Shown in pieces: positions 30,472 through 41,112 of a stretch of DNA of 64,000 nucleotides (the stretch's first letter is position 1; each line of letters starts with the position of its first letter). Both the position numbers and the translations under genes were made by a program. The stretch is from Flavobacteria bacterium RIFCSPLOWO2_12_FULL_35_11 (GTDB lineage: Bacteria > Bacteroidota > Bacteroidia > Flavobacteriales > Flavobacteriaceae): positions 1-64,000 of the forward strand of contig MGWK01000060.1 of the NCBI GenBank assembly GCA_001800975.1, read 5' to 3'. The notes under the pieces were generated by a model. It did no database searches and had not been told where the DNA came from. It saw nothing but the letters and a program-made list of their open reading frames with translations.

Positions 30472-32019
30472 TTATTTTTTTTGATCATTTAATAAATTCA
30501 ATATTTTTAATTTGATTCCGGGTTTTAGGCTATTAACACTCCAAATATTGTTCCATTCTTTAATATTTTGTACGGAAACATTTGTGAATTTTTTTGCAAT
30601 GGACCACAAGGAATCTCCCAATTTCACGATGTAATAAGTAGTTTCATCTTTATCTTCTTTGATTGGTGTCACTTTTGCGGTAACAATCGGGTTGGTATTT
30701 TTAGGGTAAACCACCAGCTTTTGTCCGACTTGCAATTTTGTGCTTTTTAAATTGTTCCATTTTTTCAAATTGCTTTCGGCCACACCATGTTTAGCGGCTA
30801 TTTTACCTAAATATTCACCCCTTTTAACCTTGTGTGTAATCTTATCGTCAAGTTTTATGAGTTCCAGCAACGGCTTTTCTACTTTTGTATCTTCTAAATC
30901 GGCATAGGCATAAATCAATCGTTCATTGCTCACGAAATTTCCGATATCTTTTATGGGTAAGGTCAGAATATAGTTTTTGTTTTTTATATAAGGAATAATC
31001 TCCAGTTTATATTGCGGATTTAAAAATTTAAGCACTTCAATATCAACATTTAAAGTTTCATTAATTTGTGCAAAAGTCAACTGTCTTTTTACTTGGACGG
31101 TATCTGTTGCATAATAGGAAATTGCTCTTTCCTTAGACTTTATGTTGTGTTCCTTTGCATATTCAAAAATGTACAAAGTCGCGTAAAAAGCCGGTACATA
31201 TGCGGCGGTTTCATTAGGCAGATACTTGCGGATATTCCAATAATTGGTGCTTCCTCCAGATCTTCTGATGGCTTTGGAAACATTTCCCGGACCCGAATTG
31301 TAGGCCGCCAATGCCATACTCCAATCGCCATACATTTTATACAAACTTTCCAAATACATACAGGCTGCTTCTGTTGCCCTGTAAGGATCTGAGCGTTCAT
31401 CTATATAAGAACTAACCTCCAAATCGTAATATTTCCCTGTCTGATACATAAATTGCCACAAACCGGTTGCTCCTACGCGAGAACGTGCATTTGGATTTAA
31501 CGCCGACTCAATAACCGCCAAATACTTTAATTCCATAGGAATGTTATATTTTGCCAAATGTTCCTCAAACATGGGGAAAAAATACCGTGCCCTTTCCATA
31601 ATTGTGGAAAGTGACGATTTTCTTTTTTGTAAGTAGGTTCTTATAACTTGTTCAAGCTGAGGATTGTATTCAATTTTAAAAGGTGTTTTGCTGTTCAAAT
31701 ATTTCAATCGCGCTTTTAACAAATCTGTTGGCAATTCTTCAAGACCGGCAACCAAAATTTCATCATCTCCCAACATATATTGTTCCTTGTCGTACAAAGG
31801 AGATTTTATTAATTTATTCATCCACAAACTATCTATTAGCATAGCTTGTGGGTGAACCTGAAGTATTAATGAATCTGAATTTGTAAAAAACAATGCTGGG
31901 CCATCTGAAAAATGAACTTTAGCATTTTCGTTATTCTGAATTTTTAGGCTCTCTGTTTTCTTTTGTGAAAACCCAAAAGTAAAAGTTAATAAAAACGCAA
32001 TGTATACTAAATTTTTCAT
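30472..32019 (-). CDS. Lytic transglycosylase with LysM domains (MltD-like)
   Basis: ESALNPNARSRVGATGLWQFMYQTGKYYDLEVSSYIDERSDPYRATEAA SLT motifs; C-terminal LysM repeats (HKVKRGEYLGKIAAKHGV; YIVKLGDSLWSIAKKFTNVS). Confidence 0.93.
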   Translation of the reverse strand: MKNLVYIAFLLTFTFGFSQKKTESLKIQNNENAKVHFSDGPALFFTNSDSLILQVHPQAMLIDSLWMNKLIKSPLYDKEQYMLGDDEILVAGLEELPTDLLKARLKYLNSKTPFKIEYNPQLEQVIRTYLQKRKSSLSTIMERARYFFPMFEEHLAKYNIPMELKYLAVIESALNPNARSRVGATGLWQFMYQTGKYYDLEVSSYIDERSDPYRATEAACMYLESLYKMYGDWSMALAAYNSGPGNVSKAIRRSGGSTNYWNIRKYLPNETAAYVPAFYATLYIFEYAKEHNIKSKERAISYYATDTVQVKRQLTFAQINETLNVDIEVLKFLNPQYKLEIIPYIKNKNYILTLPIKDIGNFVSNERLIYAYADLEDTKVEKPLLELIKLDDKITHKVKRGEYLGKIAAKHGVAESNLKKWNNLKSTKLQVGQKLVVYPKNTNPIVTAKVTPIKEDKDETTYYIVKLGDSLWSIAKKFTNVSVQNIKEWNNIWSVNSLKPGIKLKILNLLNDQKK

Positions 32020-32025
32020 AAGAGA

Positions 32026-32976
32026 TTAGTTGTTTAAAAGTTTTGAAATTTCGTCTAAATTAGGCGCTAAAATAATTTCAATTCTTCTGTTTTTTGCTTT
32101 CCCTTCTGAAGTTGCATTGGAACCAACCATCACATATTCACTTCTTCCCGCCGCTGTAATTTGCGTTGGGTTTACGCCTTTATTTTGTAAAATTCTAACA
32201 ATGGCTGTTGCGCGTTTAACGGATAAATCCCAGTTGTCTATCACGGTTGCTCCGGCATATGGAACGTTGTCTGTATGGCCTTCAATAAGCACGTTGATGT
32301 CCGGATTTTTTGACAACACGCCTGCCAACTGCTCTACGGCATTTTTTCCTTCACTTCCTACCGCCCAGCTTCCTGAATCGAACAGCAATTTATTTTCCAT
32401 AGACACATAAATTTTTCCATTTTTTTGAACTACGGTCAATCCTTTACCTTCAAAACTATGCAATGCGCTGGAAATAGCATTTTTCAACTGTTGCATTTGG
32501 GCTTCTTTTGCATCAATTAAACCTTGAAGCTCATTAATTTGGTTGGAGCGTTCGGCCAATTCATTTTGAAGTTTTGCCAATCGGTCACTTTCAATAGCCA
32601 ATTTTCTTTCTTTTTCTTCCAGTTGAACCAATAATTCCTGATTTTTTTGAGATTGCTCGGCCAGTTTTTTTGAACTTTGGGTTGAAAGCACATTATAAGA
32701 TTCGTCTAAATTTTTATGTTTACTTTGAAGTGAAACGAACTCATTGTCCAAAATTTCTTTTTGGGTTTTTAGCGCATCGTAATCGTTGTTAAGTTTTTCT
32801 AAATCGGCTTCCAATGCTTTTTTCGCAGCCAATAAATCATCTTTTTCTTCAACCAATGCTGAATTTGAAGAACGTAAATTATTGAATTTTGTTTCTAGTT
32901 CCTGATATACTTTTTTTGATACACACGAATTTAACGTGATTGCTATAATGAATAGAATTGCTGTTTTTTTTAACAT
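32026..32976 (-). CDS. OmpA family protein with coiled-coil N-terminal region
   Basis: Lipobox NSCVSK; coiled coil; INVLIEGHTDNVPY...LSVKRATAIVRIL...GKAKNRRIEIIL OmpA-C motif. Confidence 0.93.
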   Translation of the reverse strand: MLKKTAILFIIAITLNSCVSKKVYQELETKFNNLRSSNSALVEEKDDLLAAKKALEADLEKLNNDYDALKTQKEILDNEFVSLQSKHKNLDESYNVLSTQSSKKLAEQSQKNQELLVQLEEKERKLAIESDRLAKLQNELAERSNQINELQGLIDAKEAQMQQLKNAISSALHSFEGKGLTVVQKNGKIYVSMENKLLFDSGSWAVGSEGKNAVEQLAGVLSKNPDINVLIEGHTDNVPYAGATVIDNWDLSVKRATAIVRILQNKGVNPTQITAAGRSEYVMVGSNATSEGKAKNRRIEIILAPNLDEISKLLNN

Positions 32977-32999
32977 TGTACTGCTTTTAATAATTTAAT

Positions 33000-33761
33000 T
33001 TAATCAATTTCAACTACCACTGGGCAATGATCGGAATGATTTGCCTCCGGTAAAATATAGGCTCTTTTAATTCTGTCTTTCATTTCATTGCTTACCATGT
33101 GATAATCTATACGCCAACCTTTATTATTGTTTCTTGAATTTGCCCTGTAACTCCACCAACTGTAATGATGTGGTTCTTTGTTTAAATGACGAAATGAATC
33201 TGTAAAACCACTGTCTATAAAATTCCCCAGCCAGTCACGCTCGACGGGCAAAAACCCAGAGGTATTTTTATTCTGGACCGGATTATGAATGTCAATTTCT
33301 GTATGGCAAATGTTATAATCTCCACAAATAATAATATTGGGAAGTTCTTTTTTGAGGTTGCTTACATAGTCCTGAAATTGGGCCATGTAATTGAATTTGA
33401 ACTCCAATCGGTCATCATTGGTTCCGGAAGGTAAATATAAGCTCATTATTGATACGTTCGCAAAATCTATGCGTAAATTTCTTCCTTCGTAGTCCATTGC
33501 TGCGATTCCTGTGCCGTAAACAACGTGATCAGGCCTTGTTTTTGATAAAACAGCCACGCCGCTATAACCCTTCTTTTCTGCCGAAAACCAATAGTGATAT
33601 GCATAACCGGCATTGTCAAACAAACTTAAATCCAACTGTTCTTTATGGGCTTTTATTTCCTGCAAACAAATAACATCTGGATTTGCGGCAACCAACCATT
33701 CAATAAAACCTTTATTTAATGCGGCCCTTATTCCATTAACATTGTATGATATTATCTTCAT
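33000..33761 (-). CDS. xth: Exodeoxyribonuclease III
   Basis: MKIISYNVNGIRAALNKGF, CLQEIKA, GDYNICHTEID, NHSDHCPVVVEI. Confidence 0.95.
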   Translation of the reverse strand: MKIISYNVNGIRAALNKGFIEWLVAANPDVICLQEIKAHKEQLDLSLFDNAGYAYHYWFSAEKKGYSGVAVLSKTRPDHVVYGTGIAAMDYEGRNLRIDFANVSIMSLYLPSGTNDDRLEFKFNYMAQFQDYVSNLKKELPNIIICGDYNICHTEIDIHNPVQNKNTSGFLPVERDWLGNFIDSGFTDSFRHLNKEPHHYSWWSYRANSRNNNKGWRIDYHMVSNEMKDRIKRAYILPEANHSDHCPVVVEID

Positions 33762-33771
33762 TTGGATTTTT

Positions 33772-34428
33772 TTAAAACTTCATTTCAGGAATTTCTCCTT
33801 CCACAATTAAAGTTCCCTCTGTAGCGGCTATAATTTCTTCAACAGAAACACCAGGAGCTCTTTCTAAAAGATAAAACGCATTGTTCTTTATTTCTAAATA
33901 TGCCAAATTTGTCACCACTTTTTTAACACAATTTACCCCTGTTAATGGCAATGAACATTTTTTTAATAATTTCGATTCACCTGCTTTATCGGTGTGCATC
34001 ATGGCAACAATAATATTTTCTGCTGATGCCACCAAGTCCATCGCGCCACCCATTCCTTTGACCATTTTTCCCGGAATTTTCCAGTTGGCGATATCTCCGT
34101 TATGAGAAACTTCCATCGCCCCTAAAACGGTTAACTGAACGTGTTGTCCGCGAATCATCGCAAAACTCATGGCAGAATCAAATAACGAACCGCCCTTTAA
34201 AATAGTGACCGTTTGTTTTCCCGCGTTAATTAAATCGGCATCTTCTTCCCCATCAATTGGAAAAGGGCCCATTCCAAGCATTCCATTTTCAGACTGAAAT
34301 ACTACATCTATGTTTTTAGGTATATAATTGGCCACCAAGGTAGGAATTCCAATACCTAAATTTACATACCATTTATCTTGTAATTCTTGTGCAATTCTTT
34401 GCGCTATTTCTTGTTTAGATAAAGCCAT
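33772..34428 (-). CDS. 3-oxoacid CoA-transferase subunit B
   Basis: YVNLGIGIPTLVANYI, QSENGMLGMGPFP, CoA-transferase family I. Confidence 0.93.
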   Translation of the reverse strand: MALSKQEIAQRIAQELQDKWYVNLGIGIPTLVANYIPKNIDVVFQSENGMLGMGPFPIDGEEDADLINAGKQTVTILKGGSLFDSAMSFAMIRGQHVQLTVLGAMEVSHNGDIANWKIPGKMVKGMGGAMDLVASAENIIVAMMHTDKAGESKLLKKCSLPLTGVNCVKKVVTNLAYLEIKNNAFYLLERAPGVSVEEIIAATEGTLIVEGEIPEMKF

Positions 34429-34431
34429 AGT

Positions 34432-35133
34432 TTAAGATTTTGGAGTTACTGTGCGTTGTTCAATTCTCTTTTCATAATCTTTTCCTTGAAAAATTCGTTG
34501 CACAAAAATTCCAGGCGTATGAATTTGATTTGGGTCCAATTCTCCAGCCTCAACCAATTCTTCAACTTCAGCAACCGTAATTTTTCCGGCCATTGCCATC
34601 ATCGGATTAAAATTACGTGCAGTTCCTTTAAAAATAAGATTTCCTGCGGTATCTCCTTTCCATGCTTTCACAAAAGCAAACTCTGGATTAAAGGCATGTT
34701 CCAAAACATACATTTTGCCGTTAAACTCCCTGGTTTCTTTTCCTTCCGCCACTTCTGTTCCGTATCCGGCAGGTGTATAAAATGCCGGAATTCCCGCACC
34801 TGTAGCTCTACAACGCTCCGCTAAAGTTCCCTGCGGAATTAATTCTACATCCAATTCCCCCGAAAGCATTTGGCGTTCAAATTCTTCATTTTCTCCAACA
34901 TAAGAAGAAACCATTTTTTTAATTTGGCGTTTTTTTAATAAAAGTCCCAATCCAAAATCATCGACTCCGGCATTGTTAGAGATACAGGTCAAATTATTAA
35001 CACCCAATCTCACCAATTCTGAAATACAATTTTCTGGAATTCCGCATAAACCAAAACCGCCGAGCATGAAAACCATGCCGTCTTCTACCCCTTGTAAAGC
35101 CTCATGTACGTTTTTAACTACTTTATTTATCAT
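34432..35133 (-). CDS. 3-oxoacid CoA-transferase subunit A
   Basis: [33 protein letters not shown]. Confidence 0.94.
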   Translation of the reverse strand: MINKVVKNVHEALQGVEDGMVFMLGGFGLCGIPENCISELVRLGVNNLTCISNNAGVDDFGLGLLLKKRQIKKMVSSYVGENEEFERQMLSGELDVELIPQGTLAERCRATGAGIPAFYTPAGYGTEVAEGKETREFNGKMYVLEHAFNPEFAFVKAWKGDTAGNLIFKGTARNFNPMMAMAGKITVAEVEELVEAGELDPNQIHTPGIFVQRIFQGKDYEKRIEQRTVTPKS

Positions 35134-35146
35134 AAAATTTTAACTT

Positions 35147-37432
35147 TTAAAATTCAGGATCCTCTCCTATTTCTATTTCAGAAGTGTTGTCACTTGCTTG
35201 TTTGCTGCAATCTGTTTCAATAGTAATTCCTTCTGGCCTTTCAAATGCTTCTTTGCTGACTTTCAAAGTTTTGTCTGCATACATTTTTTTATAATACAAC
35301 CCCCAAATAGGCAATGCCATGGTAGCGCCCTGTCCTCTGCTTAGGCCTGCAAAATGTATGGCTCTGTCTTCACCGCCAACCCAAACGCCGGTTGCCAGGT
35401 TAGGTACAATGCCCATAAACCAACCATCAGACTGATTTTGGGTAGTTCCCGTTTTTCCTGCAATCGGATTTGTGAATTTGTACGGATAACCGGTGACCAT
35501 ATTATCGGCATAGGTTGTTCCGCCAGTGCGCAAACGAATACCTGAACCCGACTCTGTTACGCCTTCCAATAAATTGGTAATTACATAGGCCGATTCCTCG
35601 CTTAGCGCTTCTTTTGAATTTGGCATAAATTGTTCTAAAACCAATCCGTTTTTATCTTCTATTCTCATTAATACCATCGGCTCAATTCTTAGGCCTTTAT
35701 TTGCAAAAGTTGAATAGGCGCCAACCATTTCATATAACGATAAATCTACAGAACCAAGCGCTATTGAAGGCACTTCGGGAATTTCACTTTCTATTCCAAC
35801 ACTTTGTGCCAAATTAACCACGGTTTTAGGATGCACCATATCAATTAACTTTACGGTAATTACGTTTATTGAATTTGCCAAGGCTTTTTTCAACGTTAAT
35901 TCCCCGCCATATTTATTGTCCGAATTTTTTGGTGTCCAATCTGCCGCCATTCCATATTTTTCTGCCGGAATTGTATAAGGCGTATTTGGCAATTTATAAC
36001 AGGGCGATAATTTCAATTGGTTGATGGCAGCTGCATAAACAAAAGGCTTAAAGGTAGAACCTACCTGACGTTTTTGCTGTTTCACCGCATCAAATTGAAA
36101 GTGTTTATAATTTACGCCGCCAACCCAAGCTTTTACGTGGCCTGTTTGTGGCTCAATAGATAATAATCCGGAGCGTAAAATGTGTTTGTAGTATTTAATG
36201 GAATCATAAGGAGACATGATGGTGTCTATTTCACCTTTATAGGAAAAGACGCTCATACTTGTTTTTTCTTTAAATGAAGCTTTAATTTCACTTTCTGAAG
36301 CACCATTTTTTCTCATACGAATCCAACGATCGGAACGTTTCATTGCCTGCTCCATGGTAGTTGCCACCTGATCTTCATCCAAATCGTAAAACGGCGCTGT
36401 TTTGTTGTTTTTTTGTTCTTTATAAAAAACCCGTTGCAAGTTGGCCATATGCTCTTTCATGGCATCTTCGGCATATTTTTGCATACGTGAATCTATGGTT
36501 ACGTAAATTTTAAGTCCGTCCCGTTGCAAGTTATACTCTGTACCATCAGGTTTTGGATTATTTTTTATCCATGTTTTCATAAAATCGCGCAGGTATTCCC
36601 TAAAATACGTTGCGGAACCATCGCTATGTCCTTCTCTATGCACATTCAAATTTAAAGGTGTCGCCTGAAAAGCATCTCTTTGTTCTTTCGTGATAAAATC
36701 GTTCTTATACATTTGGCCCAATACCACATTTCGGCGATTTTTTACCAATTCCGGTCTTTTTAACGGATTAAAATAAGAGGCGTTTTTCAGCATTCCAACC
36801 AACATGGCCGACTCCGGAATTTTTAAATCAATAGGTTCTTTTCCAAAATAAATTCGTGAAGCGGAACGAATGCCCACAGCCAAATTCAAATAATCGTATT
36901 TGTTTAAATACATGGTCAGTATTTCCTGCTTGGTATACTGGCGTTCTAACCGGATGGCAATTACATATTCTTTTACTTTTTGCAAAATCCTTTCCACTAT
37001 ATTTCTGGATCCTTCGCCGTGAAACAACAATTTGGCCAATTGCTGGGTAATGGTACTTCCGCCGCCTTCTCTTCCCAACATCACAACAGCACGCACAGAA
37101 GCTCTAAAATCAATTCCAGAATGATCATAAAAACGTTCGTCTTCAGTAGCAATCAATGCATTGATTAAGTTTTCGGGTAAATCTTTATATTTTACGGGTG
37201 TGCGATTTTCATAGGCGTATTTTCCCAATGTTTTTCCATCAACAGAAATAACTTCAGAAGCGGTGTTTCTTTCGGGACTTTCTAATTCCTCGAAGGAAGG
37301 AAGGGTTCCAAAAGCGCCAAAAGAGGCCAATATGAATAGCAGTATTACGAATGAAATTCCTGCAAAAATGGTCTTCCAAAACCATTTAATATACTTTGAA
37401 AATTGATCGTTGCTTGTTTGTTTTTTTGTCAT
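35147..37432 (-). CDS. Penicillin-binding protein 1A (transglycosylase/transpeptidase)
   Basis: ATEDERFYDHSGIDFRA, GGSTITQQLAKLL, QVGSTFKPFVYAAAI, AGKTGTTQNQSDGWFMG. Confidence 0.95.
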   Translation of the reverse strand: MTKKQTSNDQFSKYIKWFWKTIFAGISFVILLFILASFGAFGTLPSFEELESPERNTASEVISVDGKTLGKYAYENRTPVKYKDLPENLINALIATEDERFYDHSGIDFRASVRAVVMLGREGGGSTITQQLAKLLFHGEGSRNIVERILQKVKEYVIAIRLERQYTKQEILTMYLNKYDYLNLAVGIRSASRIYFGKEPIDLKIPESAMLVGMLKNASYFNPLKRPELVKNRRNVVLGQMYKNDFITKEQRDAFQATPLNLNVHREGHSDGSATYFREYLRDFMKTWIKNNPKPDGTEYNLQRDGLKIYVTIDSRMQKYAEDAMKEHMANLQRVFYKEQKNNKTAPFYDLDEDQVATTMEQAMKRSDRWIRMRKNGASESEIKASFKEKTSMSVFSYKGEIDTIMSPYDSIKYYKHILRSGLLSIEPQTGHVKAWVGGVNYKHFQFDAVKQQKRQVGSTFKPFVYAAAINQLKLSPCYKLPNTPYTIPAEKYGMAADWTPKNSDNKYGGELTLKKALANSINVITVKLIDMVHPKTVVNLAQSVGIESEIPEVPSIALGSVDLSLYEMVGAYSTFANKGLRIEPMVLMRIEDKNGLVLEQFMPNSKEALSEESAYVITNLLEGVTESGSGIRLRTGGTTYADNMVTGYPYKFTNPIAGKTGTTQNQSDGWFMGIVPNLATGVWVGGEDRAIHFAGLSRGQGATMALPIWGLYYKKMYADKTLKVSKEAFERPEGITIETDCSKQASDNTSEIEIGEDPEF

Positions 37433-37932
37433 TTTATTACTTTTTCAATTCTAAGCCCAACATCAGTTATGCCTTTTAAAGGATTTTTTCCTTCAATATC
37501 ATTGATGCCGCGCGTTGCGTGTTGAATTTTAAATTTATAAGTGCCTATTTCAGAAAAAACAATATTTTCCTTATAAAATAGTTTATTTTCTTTAAGGTCT
37601 GTATATCCGGAACCTAACCAATTTCCGGAAGCATCTGCCATTTCGTATTCTAAGGTGTCTATTACCTTAAAGCCGTTAGGCATTTCAAGTTTTGCAATTA
37701 AAAACAGGGAGCTAAACTCATAATCCTTATTGTTCCTAACGTTAATAAACACATTATTATTTGAAATGGTGTCCAGATTGTTGATTGTAAAATCAGCGCT
37801 CTTTTCTGAATGCCATTGCTGGTTTTCAATCGGAATATATTGGTCAAAAACCGCATTTGAGTTACATGACAACACCAATAAAGTAAAGGCGAGTAAACTG
37901 AGTTGTTTATATGTTTTTATTTGGGTTTGCAC
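37429..37932 (-). CDS. gldH: Gliding motility lipoprotein GldH
   Basis: Lipoprotein signal SLLAFTLLVLSCNSN, position between ricT and PBP1A, GldH-like body. Start uncertain: the track uses ATG at 38058, 152 nt inside ricT; GTG at 37932 proposed. Confidence 0.75.
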   Translation of the reverse strand: MQTQIKTYKQLSLLAFTLLVLSCNSNAVFDQYIPIENQQWHSEKSADFTINNLDTISNNNVFINVRNNKDYEFSSLFLIAKLEMPNGFKVIDTLEYEMADASGNWLGSGYTDLKENKLFYKENIVFSEIGTYKFKIQHATRGINDIEGKNPLKGITDVGLRIEKVIK

Positions 37933-39139
37933 TTCTGTTTGGAGGTCTTTGTTTTTTATTTTTTGGACTGCCGCTTCCGCTGCTTTGTGTTGGTTGAACC
38001 GAGGTTTGTAAATTTTTAGGTTTATTTTTATGTTTGTTTTTTCTTTTTGGAACATCAAAACGCGTTAAACTGTCTTGCCCCACAACATCCTCAAACTCAA
38101 CTACATTTTCTTCTATCAATTCCAGTTCATAATCTTCCAAAGAAGTTACAGGTTTGTTGTTTTTATTTAAATCTATGATTTCCTTTGCGTTTTCCACCGT
38201 AAGCTTAAACCACTTATTTCTGTCTTCTTTATACGTGTACCATAACACTCTTTTGAAAATATCCATTTTAATAAAAACAGCTTCTCCTTTTTTTGTTTTC
38301 AACACAATATCTTGGCGTGGAAAATCGGTTAAAGTATCTAAATACGTGTCTAATTCATAATTTAAACAGCATTTTAATTTTCCGCATTGGCCGGCCAATT
38401 TTTGCGGATTTAAGGACAATTGCTGATAGCGCGCCGCAGTGGTGTTCACTTTTCTTAAATCTGTTAACCAGGTTGAACAGCACAACTCCCTGCCACAAGA
38501 ACCCACACCTCCAAGTCGGGCTGCTTCTTGGCGCAAACCTACTTGTTTCATTTCTACCCTAATGCTGAAAGTGCTTGCCAAATCCCTGATGAGTTGCCTA
38601 AAATCCACACGGTCATCAGCAGTATAATAAAAAGTGGCTTTGTTTCCGTCGCCTTGGTATTCAACATCGGAAAGTTTCATTTTTATGCCCAATCTACTTA
38701 AAATTTCCCGACCCTTATATTGGGTTTCATATTCCTTTTCTCGGGCGGCTTTCCAAATATCAATATCTTTTTGGGTTGCTTTTCTGTATATTTTTTTTAC
38801 TTCTTCACTGTCAAAGGCAACGCCTTTTTTCTTCATTTGGATTCTGATCAATTCGCCGGTAAGCGAAACCGTTCCGATGTCGTGGCCCGGATTTCCTTCC
38901 ACGGCAACAATATCGCCTATGCAAATTTGCAGATTGTCTAGATTTCGGAAAAAATGTTTTCGCCCGTTTTTGAACCGAACCTCAACAATATTTAAAGGTT
39001 CTTGTCCGGTAGGAAGCGACATGTTGGATAACCAGTCGAAAACTGAGAGTTTCTCACAACCTCCGGTGGCGCAATTTCCATTGCTTTTGCAGCCTTTCGG
39101 CACGGTATTTATATCTGAAGAGCAACTATTACAGCTCAT
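37907..39139 (-). CDS. RicT/YaaT-like PSP1 domain protein
   Basis: VGLRQEAARLGGVGSCGRELCCSTWL, KLAGQCGKLKCCLNYEL. Confidence 0.93.
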   Translation of the reverse strand: MSCNSCSSDINTVPKGCKSNGNCATGGCEKLSVFDWLSNMSLPTGQEPLNIVEVRFKNGRKHFFRNLDNLQICIGDIVAVEGNPGHDIGTVSLTGELIRIQMKKKGVAFDSEEVKKIYRKATQKDIDIWKAAREKEYETQYKGREILSRLGIKMKLSDVEYQGDGNKATFYYTADDRVDFRQLIRDLASTFSIRVEMKQVGLRQEAARLGGVGSCGRELCCSTWLTDLRKVNTTAARYQQLSLNPQKLAGQCGKLKCCLNYELDTYLDTLTDFPRQDIVLKTKKGEAVFIKMDIFKRVLWYTYKEDRNKWFKLTVENAKEIIDLNKNNKPVTSLEDYELELIEENVVEFEDVVGQDSLTRFDVPKRKNKHKNKPKNLQTSVQPTQSSGSGSPKNKKQRPPNRSANPNKNI

Positions 39140-39251
39140 ATATTTCTATGTTTTTATATTGTTTTGTAAAACTGAAAATCAATTTTACAGACTTCACCAA
39201 TTTGTAAAGATATCATTTAAATTGTAAACTGTAAAACGCCAAAAAACCGAT

Positions 39252-39482
39252 TTATGTTTGTTTTACATCAATAATTTTTACCGGACAGGCTTCTTTCGCT
39301 TTTGTGACCGCTTCCAAAATGCCCATATCGGCCGATTTTAAAGTGAAAAAACCCCTTTTTTCTATTGAATGAAGCAATACCGCCTTTCCGTCTTTTTTTG
39401 ACATTTGAAACTGGGCAGCAGCCTGTTCAACACAGTAATTACAACCAATGCACTTGGCCCTTTGCAATGTGATAATTACCAT
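39252..39482 (-). CDS. Ferredoxin-like protein
   Basis: RAKCIGCNYCVEQAA...ACPVKIIDV cysteine pattern. Confidence 0.85.
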   Translation of the reverse strand: MVIITLQRAKCIGCNYCVEQAAAQFQMSKKDGKAVLLHSIEKRGFFTLKSADMGILEAVTKAKEACPVKIIDVKQT

Positions 39483-39596
39483 CCTTTATATTTACGAATT
39501 ATGAATTACGATTTTTGATTTATTAAATGTTGATGCCTAAAGAACGTTGACTGGTTTTTATTATTTTTATTCCTTTTCATGTTTTTTACACACCCC

Positions 39597-39620
39597 TAAC
39601 CCCTCTCAAGAGGGGAATTT
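39597..39620. repeat. CCCCTAACCCCTCTCAAGAGGGGAATTT intergenic hairpin
   Basis: Same motif at 46603-46630; related variants at 8987-9005 and 50036-50051. Confidence 0.8.
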
Positions 39621-39662
39621 ATTTCCTACTTCTGTCTTCCAACTTCCGACTTCGGTCTTTAT

Positions 39663-40940
39663 TTACCCAACTTCAACAATCGCGTTTCCAACTTCCGCAT
39701 TCATAGGGACAATTTTATACAATTTATCCGACGGACGAATTCTAAAATCGATTTTAAAAGTGCAGGAATCGCCTTTTAGGGCTTTTTCTCCAACGATGTC
39801 ATTTATAAACATTTGGGTGACTTCCATTTCTTTGGCGCCAGTGGTTGGACCCGTAATTAAAATGGTATCGCCAATGGCAATTTCATACGCTTCAATCTTG
39901 AATTCGGCAATGTTGGTTTTGGGAAAATAATGCATCCCTTTGCCTACATAAACTTTTTTTTGTGTGGCGTGGCTTCCGGAGCCGTTACTCCATTCCCCTA
40001 ATTTTTGTCCCAAATAATAGCCACTCCAAAATCCGCGATTGTATACTTTTTCCAAATCCAACATCCAGGAAATCACTTTTTCCTTGCTGTAAATTCCTGC
40101 TTCAATACTGTCAATGGCATCGCGGTAACATTTAATTACATTCGCCACGTATTCAGGAGCTCTTCCCCGGCCTTCAATTTTTAATACTTTTACGCCGGCA
40201 TCTAAAATTTGATCCAAAAAATCGATGGTGCACAAATCTTTTGGAGACATAATATACTCATTGTCCAATTCCATTTCAAATCCGGTTTCCTGATCGATTA
40301 CCGTATATTTTTTCCGGCAATTTTGTTTGCAGGCACCTCTGTTTGCTGAAGAATTTGAAGAATGCAAACTCATATAACATTTTCCTGAAACCGCCATACA
40401 CAATGCACCATGACCAAAAATTTCAATTTCCAATAAATTTCCTGATGGTCCGCGCACATCATCTTTCACAATTTGCTCGGTTATTTTTTTAACCTGACGC
40501 AAGCTCAATTCACGGCTCAACACCATCGTATCGGCGAACATGGCATAAAATTTCACCGTTTCAATATTGGTGACATTTATTTGGGTTGAAATATGAACTT
40601 CCATTCCAATAGCCCTTGCCGTTGCAATAACCGCCTGGTCCATTGCAATAACCGCCGTAATATCTGCCTCTTTTGCTTTTTGAAGCAAGGTTTTTACCAC
40701 AGATAAATCGTGGTCGTAAATAATGGTATTTAACGTGAGATAAGTTCTGACATTTTTTGCTTTACATCTCGCCGAAATTTCCTTAAGATTATCCATCGTA
40801 AAATTTATGGAAGCCCTTGCGCGCATATTTAACTGCTCAACACCAAAGTAAATTGAATCGGCGCCATTGTCCAATGCGGCCTGCAACGATTCAAAACTTC
40901 CGGCGGGAGCCATTAATTCTATTTTTCCTGTAGTAGTCAT
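39663..40940 (-). CDS. Peptidase U32 family protein (TrhP/YegQ-like)
   Basis: ELMAPAGSFESLQAALDNGADSIYFG; EIFGHGALCMAVSGKCYMS; NRGACKQNCRKKY. Confidence 0.93.
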   Translation of the reverse strand: MTTTGKIELMAPAGSFESLQAALDNGADSIYFGVEQLNMRARASINFTMDNLKEISARCKAKNVRTYLTLNTIIYDHDLSVVKTLLQKAKEADITAVIAMDQAVIATARAIGMEVHISTQINVTNIETVKFYAMFADTMVLSRELSLRQVKKITEQIVKDDVRGPSGNLLEIEIFGHGALCMAVSGKCYMSLHSSNSSANRGACKQNCRKKYTVIDQETGFEMELDNEYIMSPKDLCTIDFLDQILDAGVKVLKIEGRGRAPEYVANVIKCYRDAIDSIEAGIYSKEKVISWMLDLEKVYNRGFWSGYYLGQKLGEWSNGSGSHATQKKVYVGKGMHYFPKTNIAEFKIEAYEIAIGDTILITGPTTGAKEMEVTQMFINDIVGEKALKGDSCTFKIDFRIRPSDKLYKIVPMNAEVGNAIVEVG

Positions 40941-41112
40941 TGTTTCTGATTTTTTGCAAAATTACATTTTTTATAATAACTATTTCGGTTACAAATCTTT
41001 TATCATTTTTTTAACAGAAAAATATTTATCTGTTAATTTTCAATAATTTAGTGCTTGTTTCTTACATTTTTTTTTAAAATTTGCATCATTATAAAAATTA
41101 AAAAATAAACAG

